The notes below the pieces were generated by a model. That model was not told where the DNA came from. It worked only from the letters and a program-made list of their open reading frames with translations, and made no database searches. Shown piece after piece: positions 1 through 10,177 of a stretch of 64,000 nt of DNA. Position 1 is the first letter of the stretch; each line of letters begins with the position of its first letter. The stretch comes from Pseudevernia furfuracea (Eukaryota > Ascomycota > Lecanoromycetes > Lecanorales > Parmeliaceae), in contig JAIUPT010000017.1 of assembly GCA_022315425.1 (NCBI GenBank), positions 744,001-808,000 of the forward strand. Direction: 5' to 3'. The position numbers and the translations under genes were made by a program.

Positions 1-297
1 TAATATTGACATTTCTTACTCCGTGTTCCCCGTCTCCACTCGTATCACTATCCCCCGATGCTGATGATTCCATAGAATCTCAACGCTCCGCCGATGAACC
101 ATGCATCATTGTGTGAAGCTCTCGTGAGGCCTCATGTTATCATCGTCGTCAAGTACACCCCTATCCGCCGCACTTAAGTGGTCGCCGTCATGCTGTAGGA
201 GGGACTCGACTATGCTGAAAGGCTTAGCCAACCCACGCTCACGTCGTCAAGTCAAGTCGCCACGCTCACCGATAACTCTCCGCATATATCCTAGTGT

Positions 298-879
298 TTA
301 TGATGCCGGCCAATGACTAGACGTGCTGCCGACGCGCTGTAGCTCTTGTGCGAGGATCTCCATTCGCTCCTCTGCATTTGAGTCTCCTTCGTACGAGAGC
401 GTTGTCTCTCGCACCCAATCTGCGACGTCTCCATCCTTAGACAGGGAATAAGAGTGGCTCTATGAAATCGTCTTCAGCGAAGAGCTCACTTCTGCACATC
501 GGACAGGTAGTGTTCGGCCCCTTGTTTCCGGGTAAGATCCATTTACCGATGCATGTCCTCCCGAGCACATGCTGGCATGGAAGTCGGCAAGGTCTTTCGG
601 GGTGCTTGCCTGACTTGTATGGCTCGTAGCAGACATCACCCGCTCGCTGTCTTCTGGGAGGGTCAACGCGGAAAGTAGCGGGAGGTGGCGTAGAAATTCC
701 AAAGCGGCAGTTGTTGAGAAATGTTTAGGGATTCTGGTGGAGCAATCCGGGACGGTGGTGAACGGAACCTCGCCGTCGATCGATGCCTCCGCTGGTTTGC
801 CATCTGGATCATGAAGGCGGATTACTCGAAACTTCAATCGTCGTAAGTGGGCCCAGAAATTCGGGTTTTCGTCTTCCAT
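298..879 (-). pseudogene. RING-finger (zinc-binding) protein gene, frame-broken
   Basis: The start is the ATG at 879 (protein begins MEDENPNFWAHLRR). About 80 codons are open in one frame. The sequence then continues one frame over as DVCYEPYK, followed by PCRLPCQHVLGRTCIGKW and TCPMCRSELF, the Cys/His spacing of a C3HC4-type RING, the domain used by E3 ubiquitin ligases. After this the first frame resumes (DGDVADWVRE to HWPAS) and stops at 298. No good intron signals explain the two frame changes. At 639/640 one extra base would restore both the frame and the missing first zinc-ligand cysteine directly before DVC, so a 1-nt deletion fits well; a compensating shift lies near 450. A sequencing error, or short introns I missed, remain possible. 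Likely role if functional: ubiquitin ligase, substrate unknown. Confidence 0.6.
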
Positions 880-1969
880 CTCAGCAGAGCACTGGCCACA
901 CTTTAGTGTGTAAGAATAAGTAAAAGGGCAAAATTTTCGAAAAGGGATGGCGAAGAATGCAGGAAATGAAGATAAATTTCTTGTATATTTTCAACCGTAA
1001 GTGCTCAAGACAGTGTCCGAGGGTGGGTGTTGAGAGATTTTACTGTATACTGTGTGATAGCGAGCTAATGACCGCCTAATGTGATAGTCATGAGAAAGTT
1101 CCTTTGCGTTATTAGTTTATGTTAATTGTATATTGCCATTGTTTTTTCTCTGCGTAGCTTTTGCTTCAAAAATACCGACTTTCTAGACAGAGATCAACTT
1201 CCGCTCACGCGATTTAGAGAAAACCATCGCTGTCTCGCGTAGACAAAGTCGGTGCTGTCAATCGAAGCCGAAACGCCGCTCCCCTTTTCTCTAATCGGCT
1301 CAGCAGAGCAACATCCTATTACGTTGTCGCTCGAGGCAACCCATACATATATAGTCAGGCACCTTGAAAGGTGGGTTTGTGAAGATGGAAACTATGTAGA
1401 ACCGGAGAAGAGACCGCGTTACCTTGGTTCTCAGAAGTCATTGAGGGAGTGCTGATGTCGCTCGGTCAGTCGGCAAGGACATTGAGAAGCTCGGGCACAA
1501 AGTCTGTTGTGATCATCCTGAGAGGCGACTACTCCGAGCCCTCCCGAATGACCACTCTCTTTAAGACCGCTGTCAGGCATATCAAACATCTAGAGTTGCT
1601 AGTAGTCATTCTAGAAAGTTGAAATATATTAGATGATTGTCAGTTTTTAGATCGGATATTTACCGCAGCGAGTGCCGATTGAGATTTTTTCAACACGCGT
1701 GAAAACATGTGAGCTACCGAATATGAAGTTGAATGGAGTGAGAACGAAAAGCTACGGGTACAGGAAAGAAGATATCTACAGCATATCGAAACCATTTTCA
1801 ATACCCCAACCAGGTTGATTTTGCCATCCACTCTGCCATTCCACCTCCGCACAAAGTCAATCCTCCCCTTCAATTTTCTCGTTGCGAAGCAAGAGAAGCC
1901 ATTGGTAGGATCACCTCTCAACCCCCGCGTATCGGGATGAATAGTCGACCGGTTGTTCCGCGTTCCCCC
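880..1969. other. intergenic, no supported gene
   Basis: Composition is ordinary and no reading frame here shows a recognisable family or plausible splice pattern. The short open stretches lack convincing starts. It probably contains the upstream region of the RING gene and the downstream region of the F-box-like remnant. Confidence 0.5.
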
Positions 1970-2634
1970 CTAGCCGCCAAATGCTCGCAAACCAGCCGGA
2001 CAGGCTGAGGTGAAGATGTCCAGCATCTCTTGGAAGGCTATGGCCTTTTCTGCCCGCCATAGCCCTCGCCCTTTCGTAATGATGGTGGGTTGAGATTGTG
2101 ATGACGTCCACACATACCGTCAACCGCAGGGGCCAGCGAGCGTTGAAGAAGCCGAAGCAAAAGCCATGCATAAAGATCCCGCGCACCGGAATTAATTGTA
2201 TTGCGCCCCCGATAAAACGACCGCTGGGTCTCGAGAGGGTCAGATCCAGCTTTTCGTGCGTTGGGCGAGCGGTATGAAAGAAAACGCTTTTGATCAGCAG
2301 CTTCCCGGGTGCTGTTCCTGCTGACAGGGTCGATTGCGATCGTGACGCAGGGCAAAGGTTAGATTGAAGGGGATGTTCCTTCTTGCGTGTTGACGTACGA
2401 CGAGATGCGATCGAGCCAGAGGCAAACTGAGCGCGAATTGTTGAAAATGAGATCGTTAGACGTGAGGTATGCTGAATAGGCTTCCTTTCCGATATGCTCC
2501 GGGAAAGAGCTACGCTCGTTGCAGATAGGTATATTGCGTGGGTATTTGTAGACTGTTGGTTGAACGTCTTCGGTAAGTAGGTATTTGTATACCATGATGC
2601 GAAGTTCGGGTGGAAGATCCAAGAAGACAGCCAT
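1970..2634 (-). pseudogene. F-box-like protein remnant
   Basis: From the ATG at 2634 the protein reads MAVFLDLPPELRIMVYKYLL, the short F-box-like opening (LPPELR.MVY..L) shared by hundreds of fungal proteins that probably act as substrate adaptors of SCF ubiquitin ligases. The first 91 codons are open and run to a stop at about 2359. After it, protein-like sequence continues only in changing frames: DLYAWLLLRLLQ in the same frame past the stop, ARWPLRLTVCVDVIT in a second frame, and KAIAFQEMLDIFTSACPAG in a third, ending at 1970. No clean splice sites join them. The simplest reading is a decayed gene with one nonsense and two or more frame changes. The open frame also extends upstream to 2853, so the true start is uncertain. 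Confidence 0.5.
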
Positions 2635-3225
2635 TCTTTTGGCTGGATGGAGAGCAAGGTTTTCTGATACTGGTTTGGATGATACTAGTGAAGAGATGTT
2701 GGAGGTGCGGAGAGTATTATTTATGGGCTTTGGAATCGCACATGCGGAAACCGGTAGAACTTCGTGGTTCCTTCTATTGTCTTCTAGTAACTCATAGTTT
2801 CTTCCGCAATGACCATCGTACATTACTCGGACGCTTCGGTCAAGATCGAGCAAGAGAAGAGTCTAATTTCCAAGTAAATACCAGAGGCTGGTCTTACGGC
2901 TCTATGGGAGTCACGGGATGTGCTTCCCTCCCACTCGTCATGTTCAGAGTTAGTGAGATGCCGTGACCATTGCTAGTCTTGTCGCTTCACGAAAAATAGA
3001 TTGTTCTCATATCGCAACTCACTCGAGACGAGAATCTATTTGCTGGAGAAAAGAGAGAAAGAAGAAAGTCAGCACACATTTGAAAAGCTCGGCGCTCTGG
3101 AGGAGCAAGCTCGGGCCCGATTGATCGTGGAAGGTAAGAGCGACGTCAAAGTCGTCACCGCTATAGACATGATATCGTACTCCAGGCTGTGAGGTTGTTC
3201 TACTACTATCAGTTGGATTATAACC
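2635..3225. other. intergenic, no supported gene
   Basis: A lysine/glutamate-rich stretch (3000-3192, +) is open and could form a coiled coil, but it has no ATG and no splice context, so I do not call it a gene. The rest holds nothing recognisable. Confidence 0.4.
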
Positions 3226-4893
3226 TCACATGACCAACGCAGCCACCCAAAGTTCGATAAATATCACGAGTGCAATGCATAGCCCTTTCATCTCATTCTC
3301 ATTCCCCGCACACCCTCCCGTGAAAGCCTCCACATGAAAGATATTATCAGCTTTACCAGTTGCATTCAGGCTCTGGTTGAGTTCAGGTATAAAGCCCTTA
3401 GAAGAACGACGGTTCCCGTCAACCACGGTTGAGGCGCTCTCAGGAGAAATGGGGTCGGAGCTGGTGCCTGGAAGCTCAGACACAACTTTGAGCGCCTGGC
3501 TTACCAGCAAAGGTTCTACAAGAACGGAAGAAACACAAGCTACATGAACACGCTTGAAGCTGTCGGACAAGGCCCGGTCAGATTCTTGCGCGACGTATCT
3601 GTTTGAACCGTCTTTTTGGCTGCTGTATTGGTCATACTCGGTATTTGTGTGCGCTGAGACTCCGTCCAAAGGCATTTTGTGAGGTCGAGGGACAATCTGC
3701 GGTGCATTCCCTGTGCGCCTCCCGCCAGCTGATGTCGCTGTTGCAGAAGCATAGGCAAGACCTACGCGACTGCCAGGAGCTGCAATGGAGGTTGTAACCG
3801 TGCCAGGGTCTGGGTCTAGAGTTGCGGACGGAACAGGGTTTGAGACCAAGGCTGCAGCTTTGTTGAGTGCTCGGGGTGGGTCAAACCCTCCATAGACGTT
3901 GATTTTGCACGCACCCCACGCTGGATCTAGCAGGGTGATATCGGCTGGAAAGGAGAAATAGGGGGATGTTTCGCCACACTCGCGGTATGGGGGAGGATAC
4001 TGGATATCCGTGTAGTTCATGGCTGACCAACCATCTAAAAAGCAGTGTGAGGTTGACAGAGCCTCGGGCGGATAGCCGATTGTGGTGGTATAGACCGTTC
4101 CAAAGGGTGCCAGACCTCCAGATGGTGCCAACCCTGGGTCCGGGGACAAATCGATCAGGCCGATATTTGCATTGGCACATAAGCTGCGATAAATCACATA
4201 TACCGATGGCGATATACTGGGTACATTATCAGCCAATTCTGGACAGAATAAAGAGTTTACTCACTAAGAAAATCCCCCGGATACCAAAGTGTATGGTTTT
4301 GATGCCGCCGTTGTTGTATCATTTACTCTTTTGATACTGGTCTCGACAGGCCAATATAGTAACTGAACATCAGAAGCGTCGATTGTGCACCGCGGATAGC
4401 AATCTTCGGGGGGATCAAGGGCCGGTTCAAGATAAGTTACCATCCCCTGTATAGAGTACTTGTTCATGGTCGTGGTCACTCGGACTAGGGATTCGTACAA
4501 CGCGAGACATGAGCATGGTATCGAAGATACGAAGCCTTCCTTTGAGCAAATGCCATTGTTGTTTTGAGATGACAACAATGAAGAATCCCGATTATTTGTA
4601 AGAGCAGGATATGTCGCGTTGCTTATATTATTGACGGCTGACGCTACATGATATTGTCAGTCTAGAAAGATATAGTATCGCTCAGAGGCGCATCCATCAA
4701 GCAGTCGCAGAGAGAATTGTCTGCTGCTGCAATTTGGACGACCACCGATGCAGCAGAACCGATTGTGTCTTGTTCCTTCGATCGGGAAAGAAAAGCAATG
4801 GTGGCACACGGGCAACCTACAGGAAGTAGAAACCACCCTAGCAGCTAACCAAACAAAACCTACTGTAATATAGAGGCTACGAGAAGACATCAT
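3226..4893 (-). CDS. secreted or cell-surface hypothetical protein
   Basis: The last two exons are clear: 4265 upward, and 3226-4216. They are joined by a 48-nt intron (4217-4264) with GTGAGT donor, CTGAT branch site and CCCAG acceptor, giving the junction GGFS-YISPSVYVIY. The encoded region is rich in Cys, Pro and N-glycosylation-type sites (NNIS, NATYP, NYTD). It ends with a hydrophobic tail (GLCIALVIFIELWVAALVM), which suggests a GPI signal or membrane anchor. Upstream, PCATIAFLSRSK and SLCDCLMDAPLSDTI lie in another frame. A signal-peptide-like start (SLYITVGFVWLAARVVS) begins at 4893. An acceptor (ATCATGTAG) can be seen near 4650, but I could not find the donors for the 5' exons, so exons upstream of 4650 are tentative. 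No known family was recognised. It is probably extracellular or wall-associated. Confidence 0.55.
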
Positions 4894-5715
4894 AGGTTGC
4901 AGCTTAGAGAGAACGCTGAGTACAGCAGGCAAGGGATAAGCGAAGAAGGAAGAGATTTCGCCATGCTGTCTGCCTTCTCGAAAAGGACCGCGGCACAGCA
5001 TCATGCGTGACATCAAAACCCCTGCATAAGATGATTTTCTTGCACAGCCATCGCAACGCAATTTCATATGCAGCCAAACTACATGGAGATCAGATCATAA
5101 GATGAGGCTACAACGGTAGCAAAACGACATGATAGCCGCGAGGGAAGACTCGATATATCTTTGCTCACAATAATCAACAGAGGATTCTCCCGCTCCACCT
5201 GGGCGGTTAATGGGCCGCACTTGGGACCCGTTACTCATATTGAACGAGAACTCTTCAACGTCAAATCAAGTGTCGAAATTATTTCACGGGTTGGCATGGT
5301 GTAAATTTGAGGGGTTCAGCCCTATTGCCAAGATATTCTACACCCACTCCGCCAATCAATGGGACACACGATTCACGATTCAGCGGCTGTGGAATTCTGA
5401 AACCATAGGCACCGCGTATTCAGATCTGCATATGGGAACGAGGCTGTAGTAGCCCAGAAGAGGGTAACGCCTCAGGTGATCCCGATTGTTTGCTCATTTC
5501 GGCTGCCGGCACGAATCCTCCGAGTACTCCTCTTTGCAAAACCCCTTTGCGGGAGCCTCCCGCTGGCAGCCTGCCCCGCAAATTTTTGCCGGAACCACCG
5601 CCAAATGCAAGCAGAAGATATTTTCGTGATAGATAGATGTAAAATCGTTCAGATCTTAGGCCGTATTAGTCCATTAGCCAAAATGTTCGTGTAGCTTTCT
5701 TGTAGACCCTCAGAG
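4894..5715. other. intergenic, no supported gene
   Basis: Probably the promoter of the leftward secreted-protein gene plus spacer. Two small rightward open frames (5210-5449 and 5476-5694) show no family features or splice signals, and I treat them as chance. Confidence 0.4.
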
Positions 5716-6412
5716 TCTTACACGTCGCTGTCGCTGTCGCCGTCGCCATGTCATCACTCATATCAGAACCAATTCGGGCCCAGTATAGCCATTGCAGTCC
5801 ATTGCGGTCATGAGATTCCAGTCATTGCACTGCATTGCACTCCATTGCAGCCATGTTGCCATTGCGGTCCATTGCACTTCATTGCAGCCATATTGCCATT
5901 GCGGTCCATTGCGGTCCATTGCGGCCATGAGATTCTAGCCATTGCAGCCATGTAGCCACTGCAGTCATGTAACCATTGCAGTCATATATCTATTACAGTC
6001 AAGCATATACTTGACTACCGTGGCCTTTTTAACTACAATGAACCGCAGAGTGACTATCTGACCGCATGATCAAATTGACTGCAATGATGCAATGGCTACA
6101 TGGCTGCAATGGAGTGCAGTGGACTGCACTGGACTGGAATCTCATGACCGCAATGGACCGCAGTGGCTACATGACCGTAATGGACCGCAATGGCAACATG
6201 GCTGCAATGGAGTGCAATCGAGTGCAATCGAGTGCAATGGACTGCAGTGGCTACATGGCTGCAATGGCTGCAATGGCTGCAATCTCATAACCGCAATGGA
6301 CTGTAGTGACTACATGGCTGGAACGGAGTGCAATGGACTGCAATGACTATACTGGGCCCGAATTGGCTCTGGTATGGGCGGTGGCATGGCGACAGCGACA
6401 GCGAGATACACT
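5716..6412. repeat. palindromic (fold-back) minisatellite
   Basis: The left half is built of imperfect repeats of CATTGCAGTC / CATTGCGGTC / CATTGCAGCC, broken by ATGAGATT and ATGTAG spacers. The right half is the same material in reverse complement (GGACTGCAATGG). The outer arms also pair: AATTCGGGCCCAGTATAG near 5770 matches CTATACTGGGCCCGAATT near 6345. Outside that, TCGCTGTCGCTGTCGCC near 5725 pairs with GGCGACAGCGACAGCGA near 6390. The centre is near 6040-6060. Open frames on the right arm (QWLHGCNG repeats) are by-products of the repeat. It may be a fold-back transposon or an inverted minisatellite; no transposase was seen. Confidence 0.75.
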
Positions 6413-8602
6413 TAGACACCTAGACACCTACCTAGCCTCTGACAAACAGCCTCTAATCCGACTGATCCTCGAACTTGATGATTTTGAGTCATTTGAGTCA
6501 TTTGAGGAGTCTACAGTGATCTTGCTTCCTTCATCGTTCGATCAACCCTCATTTTCTGCCACCATCACATGCTCTACTAACTACGATCAGACGGTCATTC
6601 TCCTTATCCTCCTCATCCTTATTCTCAGAAGGCGAAGACGGCGTTTTCATCTGTGCCCACAGTAAAAAAGACAGCAAGGAGTGTGCACCAAATGGTTGCG
6701 CAGTGGAGTCATCGGCTACCAGTCTATCTATTGGTTGGCAATTAATGTTGAGTATACGCGGCTTAGAGTAGACATTGTAAATGACCTAGCAAGATCACAG
6801 TCCCACTTGAGTATTTCCAACAAGGTGGAATTGCACAAAACTTTCAAGAACATCTCTAGACAGCAGGAGTATTCTGAGACCGCAGGGAAACCTTTTCACA
6901 AATGATATCACACGGTAGCAATAGGTGGACGCTCTCTTGCAGTGTTTGTCGTCCTAAACCGATACGTATAGAAAGCTCACACGTGACATCTCCCCCCTCC
7001 TCCTGTCTCCTTCAAATTACATCGCAATAGAAGAATAGAAATATAATACATCTCCCCCAGATCCAATTAGTATCTTCGGATACGACTCAGCATCCTTGAA
7101 GTTCATCGACGAATCTCTTTCACGCCTGTATCTTGAAAGCAGTGGGATCTGTTTCAGTAAAGTGGCCGAATGCGTTTCCTACAAAATCAATTAATTACCC
7201 TCAAGTAGCCGGGACACGCTTTGAGCAGAAGCTTGATTCCCCAAAACGAACGAAATGCGTCAAGAGCACTGACTCATGCCGTTGCATATGCTCGAGAACA
7301 ACCAACCATGGAGATTTCCTCGTTAAGAAAAAGAATAGGATGGTGTGCTATGACAATCGGGACAAACAACACATGATAGTACTTTGAGTGAGAGTGAAAC
7401 AAATATTGGTGTTGTTGGGTGATATAGAACGAAATCTGATGGATGAAGATCCCCCCTACGTTTTTTCCCCCCAACAACGCGTGTTTACCTATCAAAGTGT
7501 TTTTCTTGTTGTTCAAAGAAAAAAAAATTGCCCGGTAGATCGCGGACGCTAAGCCCCATTTCAAATCTCCGAGTCAAACCCCTAGCGTAATGACCCTCTC
7601 TGGTCCATCTTCATTCAGCAGTCAGCAGAGCTGCGCAGAAGAAGCTGGGATTCCCTATTCTCTGATTCGTACACGTATGAGATTGTCCACGTTTGATCGT
7701 GTGCGTGTATGCGCTCCCTCCACGCATTCCTTATAGAGTTGTAGATGTATCGAAACGAGCATAATACAAAGCACAAGTACTCGGACTGAGTGTCACTAGG
7801 AAGATGTATATTTTGTGAATTTTTTCAACTATGATCAATACTATCATTGTCAATATCACTATAGAATATATGTTAAATTTAAATGGCCGATATTTATTCC
7901 ATAGATCTAACACTACTATCTTCTATGAAAATTGATATTCTTATAGAGCGTATTTTAGAGCAGTTGATAATTTATATTAGACTAAATATGAAGTAAAGAT
8001 GTGAGAAATATGTTATATTAGGAAGATGACCGACGGTTTCGAACGATACTCAATTATCGTTGACTAAAATACTTCGAGAGTGATGAAAATACGCTTAAGA
8101 AAGATTATCGCGGCTTTTTTTCTTCTGTCTAAGAGCCGCGTTGTTGATGATTCGGGAATATTTTTCGATCGGATAGATTAGGTACCCGTCAAGTCAAGTA
8201 AGCCTTATATCCGGTTTTCTAAAGTATTAAGAAGTTGCTGCTTTCCCAACGATTGAGGAATGGTCCTTTTCGAAAGGCGGTGCACAACGGATGGGATTCC
8301 GATCGGACAAACCTAAACGGAGCACCTCGGCTAATTACACCATTTATTCCTTAATTCCCTCTCAACTTGCAACTTGCCTGCGGGAAAGTAGGAGCATATT
8401 CGAGACTGGAAAGTAGATCATTGATTATACTACAAATTCTATCAATGACCATTGCAGGTCCTGCAAGCAAGGGGCTTAGCGTGCATTTTAGTTCCCTCTC
8501 TTTTTCAATACTTAACCTCAATATCTATCCCATTCTCCCACAACTCCAGCCTCAAGCACGCATCACTCGCCATCTGATACATCCTCAGCTACCATTATCA
8601 CT
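6413..8602. other. intergenic, with an AT-rich pocket
   Basis: No gene could be supported. Around 7790-8060 the sequence is AT-rich without an identifiable element. 8340-8600 is CT-rich and leads into the O-methyltransferase start, so it probably contains that gene's promoter and 5' UTR. Confidence 0.4.
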
Positions 8603-10177
8603 ATGCATGCCGCAGTGCAAAATCCGCAAATCTCATCTATCGTAAGCGAAATAGACAGCGCTGCAAAGGCCATCGATGGCGGCGAAAAGTTAATCAAGGA
8701 AGCGCAAAAGAGGGCGCTGCTCGCAGCAAGAAACTTGGTAGCTACCTTGGAAGACCCAACAGAGACGCTGTTCCAACACATTTTCGGTGTAAGCGATTCC
8801 TTTATCATCCTCCCGGTCCGTCCAAACGCCTGCTCGGGACTGATCTGACGGGTCTTATGAAGGGGCCTGACCGTGTCTGTGTACGCCTTGCGGTACAACT
8901 TCGTCTGTTCCATGCACTGGCGGGCAATGATGGGCACCCTATAAGTGCTGCAGAGCTCGCCGAGGCATCTGGAGCGGAGAAGCTGCTCATTGGTAAGTTT
9001 TTATCAAGCAAGGCCTGACGGGGTTGATTTTGGGAGATTAAACTCCTCTCTCATGCAGTGCGAATCATGCGCGTACTCGCCGCATCGAGATTTGTCGGAG
9101 AAGCTGGCCCGGAGAACTACATCGCCACTCCTCTCACCAAAACGATGACGATTCCTCCCGTCGAATCCGCTGCTAGGTTCATGTCAGTCTCCCCGAAGTT
9201 GACACCACCAGTATCATTCAATCAGACTGACTGGCTTCACAGGTTTGATCATGCCTTCCAAGTCATGACCAAGATTCCCGCTTTTTTCGAAGAGAACGGT
9301 TACAAATGCCCCACAGATCCCCTGAACGGGCCTTTCCAATTCGCGATGGAGACCAAACTCGGCTTCTTCGAGCACTTGGAACAAGACCCCAAAGTGATCA
9401 GAGACTTTGACAGATCCATGACAGTCAGCCGAAGCGCGGGCCGACCCATCTTTGCTGAATGGTTTCCAGTGCAAGAGCGTATACTTGACGGCTACAGTTC
9501 GGGAAACAGCCATGCGGGCGAAAGTGACTCTGACGACGTGCTCATGGTCGACGTTGCTGGAGGTCGAGGACAAGATCTCGAAGTGATCAGGAAGAAATTC
9601 CCACAGGCGCCCGGCCGCATGGTCTTACAAGATCTGCCACGCACAGTCGCCGAGGCCAAGTTGAGCGCCGGCATGGAAGCTATGGCGTATGACTTCTTCA
9701 CACCCCAGCCGGTCAAAGGTGCCTCCATTTTAATCTCATCTCATCACTGACGTCCCTGTAGAACATGACATAAAGTACTCGGCTAACCACCATCTAGGTG
9801 CCCGCACGTACTTCATGCACTACATTCTGCACAACTGGCCCGACCATCTCGCCGCCACCATCCTACGCAACACGGCCTCGGCCATGAAACCAGGCTACTC
9901 CAAGCTCATCCTGAACGAATACATTCTGCCCGCCAGCGGATGTCCCGTCCCTCCCAGCTGGTTTGACTGGCATATGATGGCAGCTCATGCCGCGTGCGAG
10001 AGGACGGAGAAGCAGTTTGAGGAGTTGATCGCCTCGGCGGGTCTGAGCGTTGTCAAGTTCTGGTATCCGGAGGGCAGCTTTGATGCCGTTGTTGAGGTCA
10101 TACTCGATGATGAGGGCGTGGTCGAGGTCAATGGACATGGCGAGGCGGGGAAGAGTAATGGGTACTCATTGGTTTGA
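8603..10177 (+). CDS. SAM-dependent O-methyltransferase (COMT-like, fungal family 2)
   Basis: The exons are 8603-8788, 8863-8992, 9059-9718 and 9798-10177. All phases agree and give 451 residues, normal for this family. The introns (74, 66 and 79 nt) have GTAAGC, GTAAGT and GTGCCT donors and AG acceptors; GCTAACC is a branch site in the third. The N-terminal part (RLAVQLRLFHALAG, SAAELAEASGA) is the helical dimerisation/winged-helix region. VDVAGGRGQDLEV (about 269-281) is SAM motif I, and MVLQDLPRTVAEA follows. MHYILHNWPD contains the catalytic histidine (His337) and LILNEYILP the last strand. The enzyme transfers a methyl group from SAM to a phenolic hydroxyl, often on a polyketide or other secondary metabolite. 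No synthase lies beside it here, so the substrate is unknown. I see no premature stops or RIP signature. Confidence 0.9.

Noticed and set aside
3000..3192. Possible coiled-coil exon (LEKREKEESQHTFEKL)
   Set aside because: No ATG, no splice sites and no connection to a neighbouring gene.
6066..6346. Two overlapping open frames with QWLHGCNG-type repeats, possible repeat protein
   Set aside because: They are translations of the minisatellite arm in two frames, without start context or splice sites.
8603..10177. Secondary-metabolite cluster around the O-methyltransferase
   Set aside because: No polyketide or peptide synthase, oxidase or pathway regulator is within reach; only the methyltransferase is supported.
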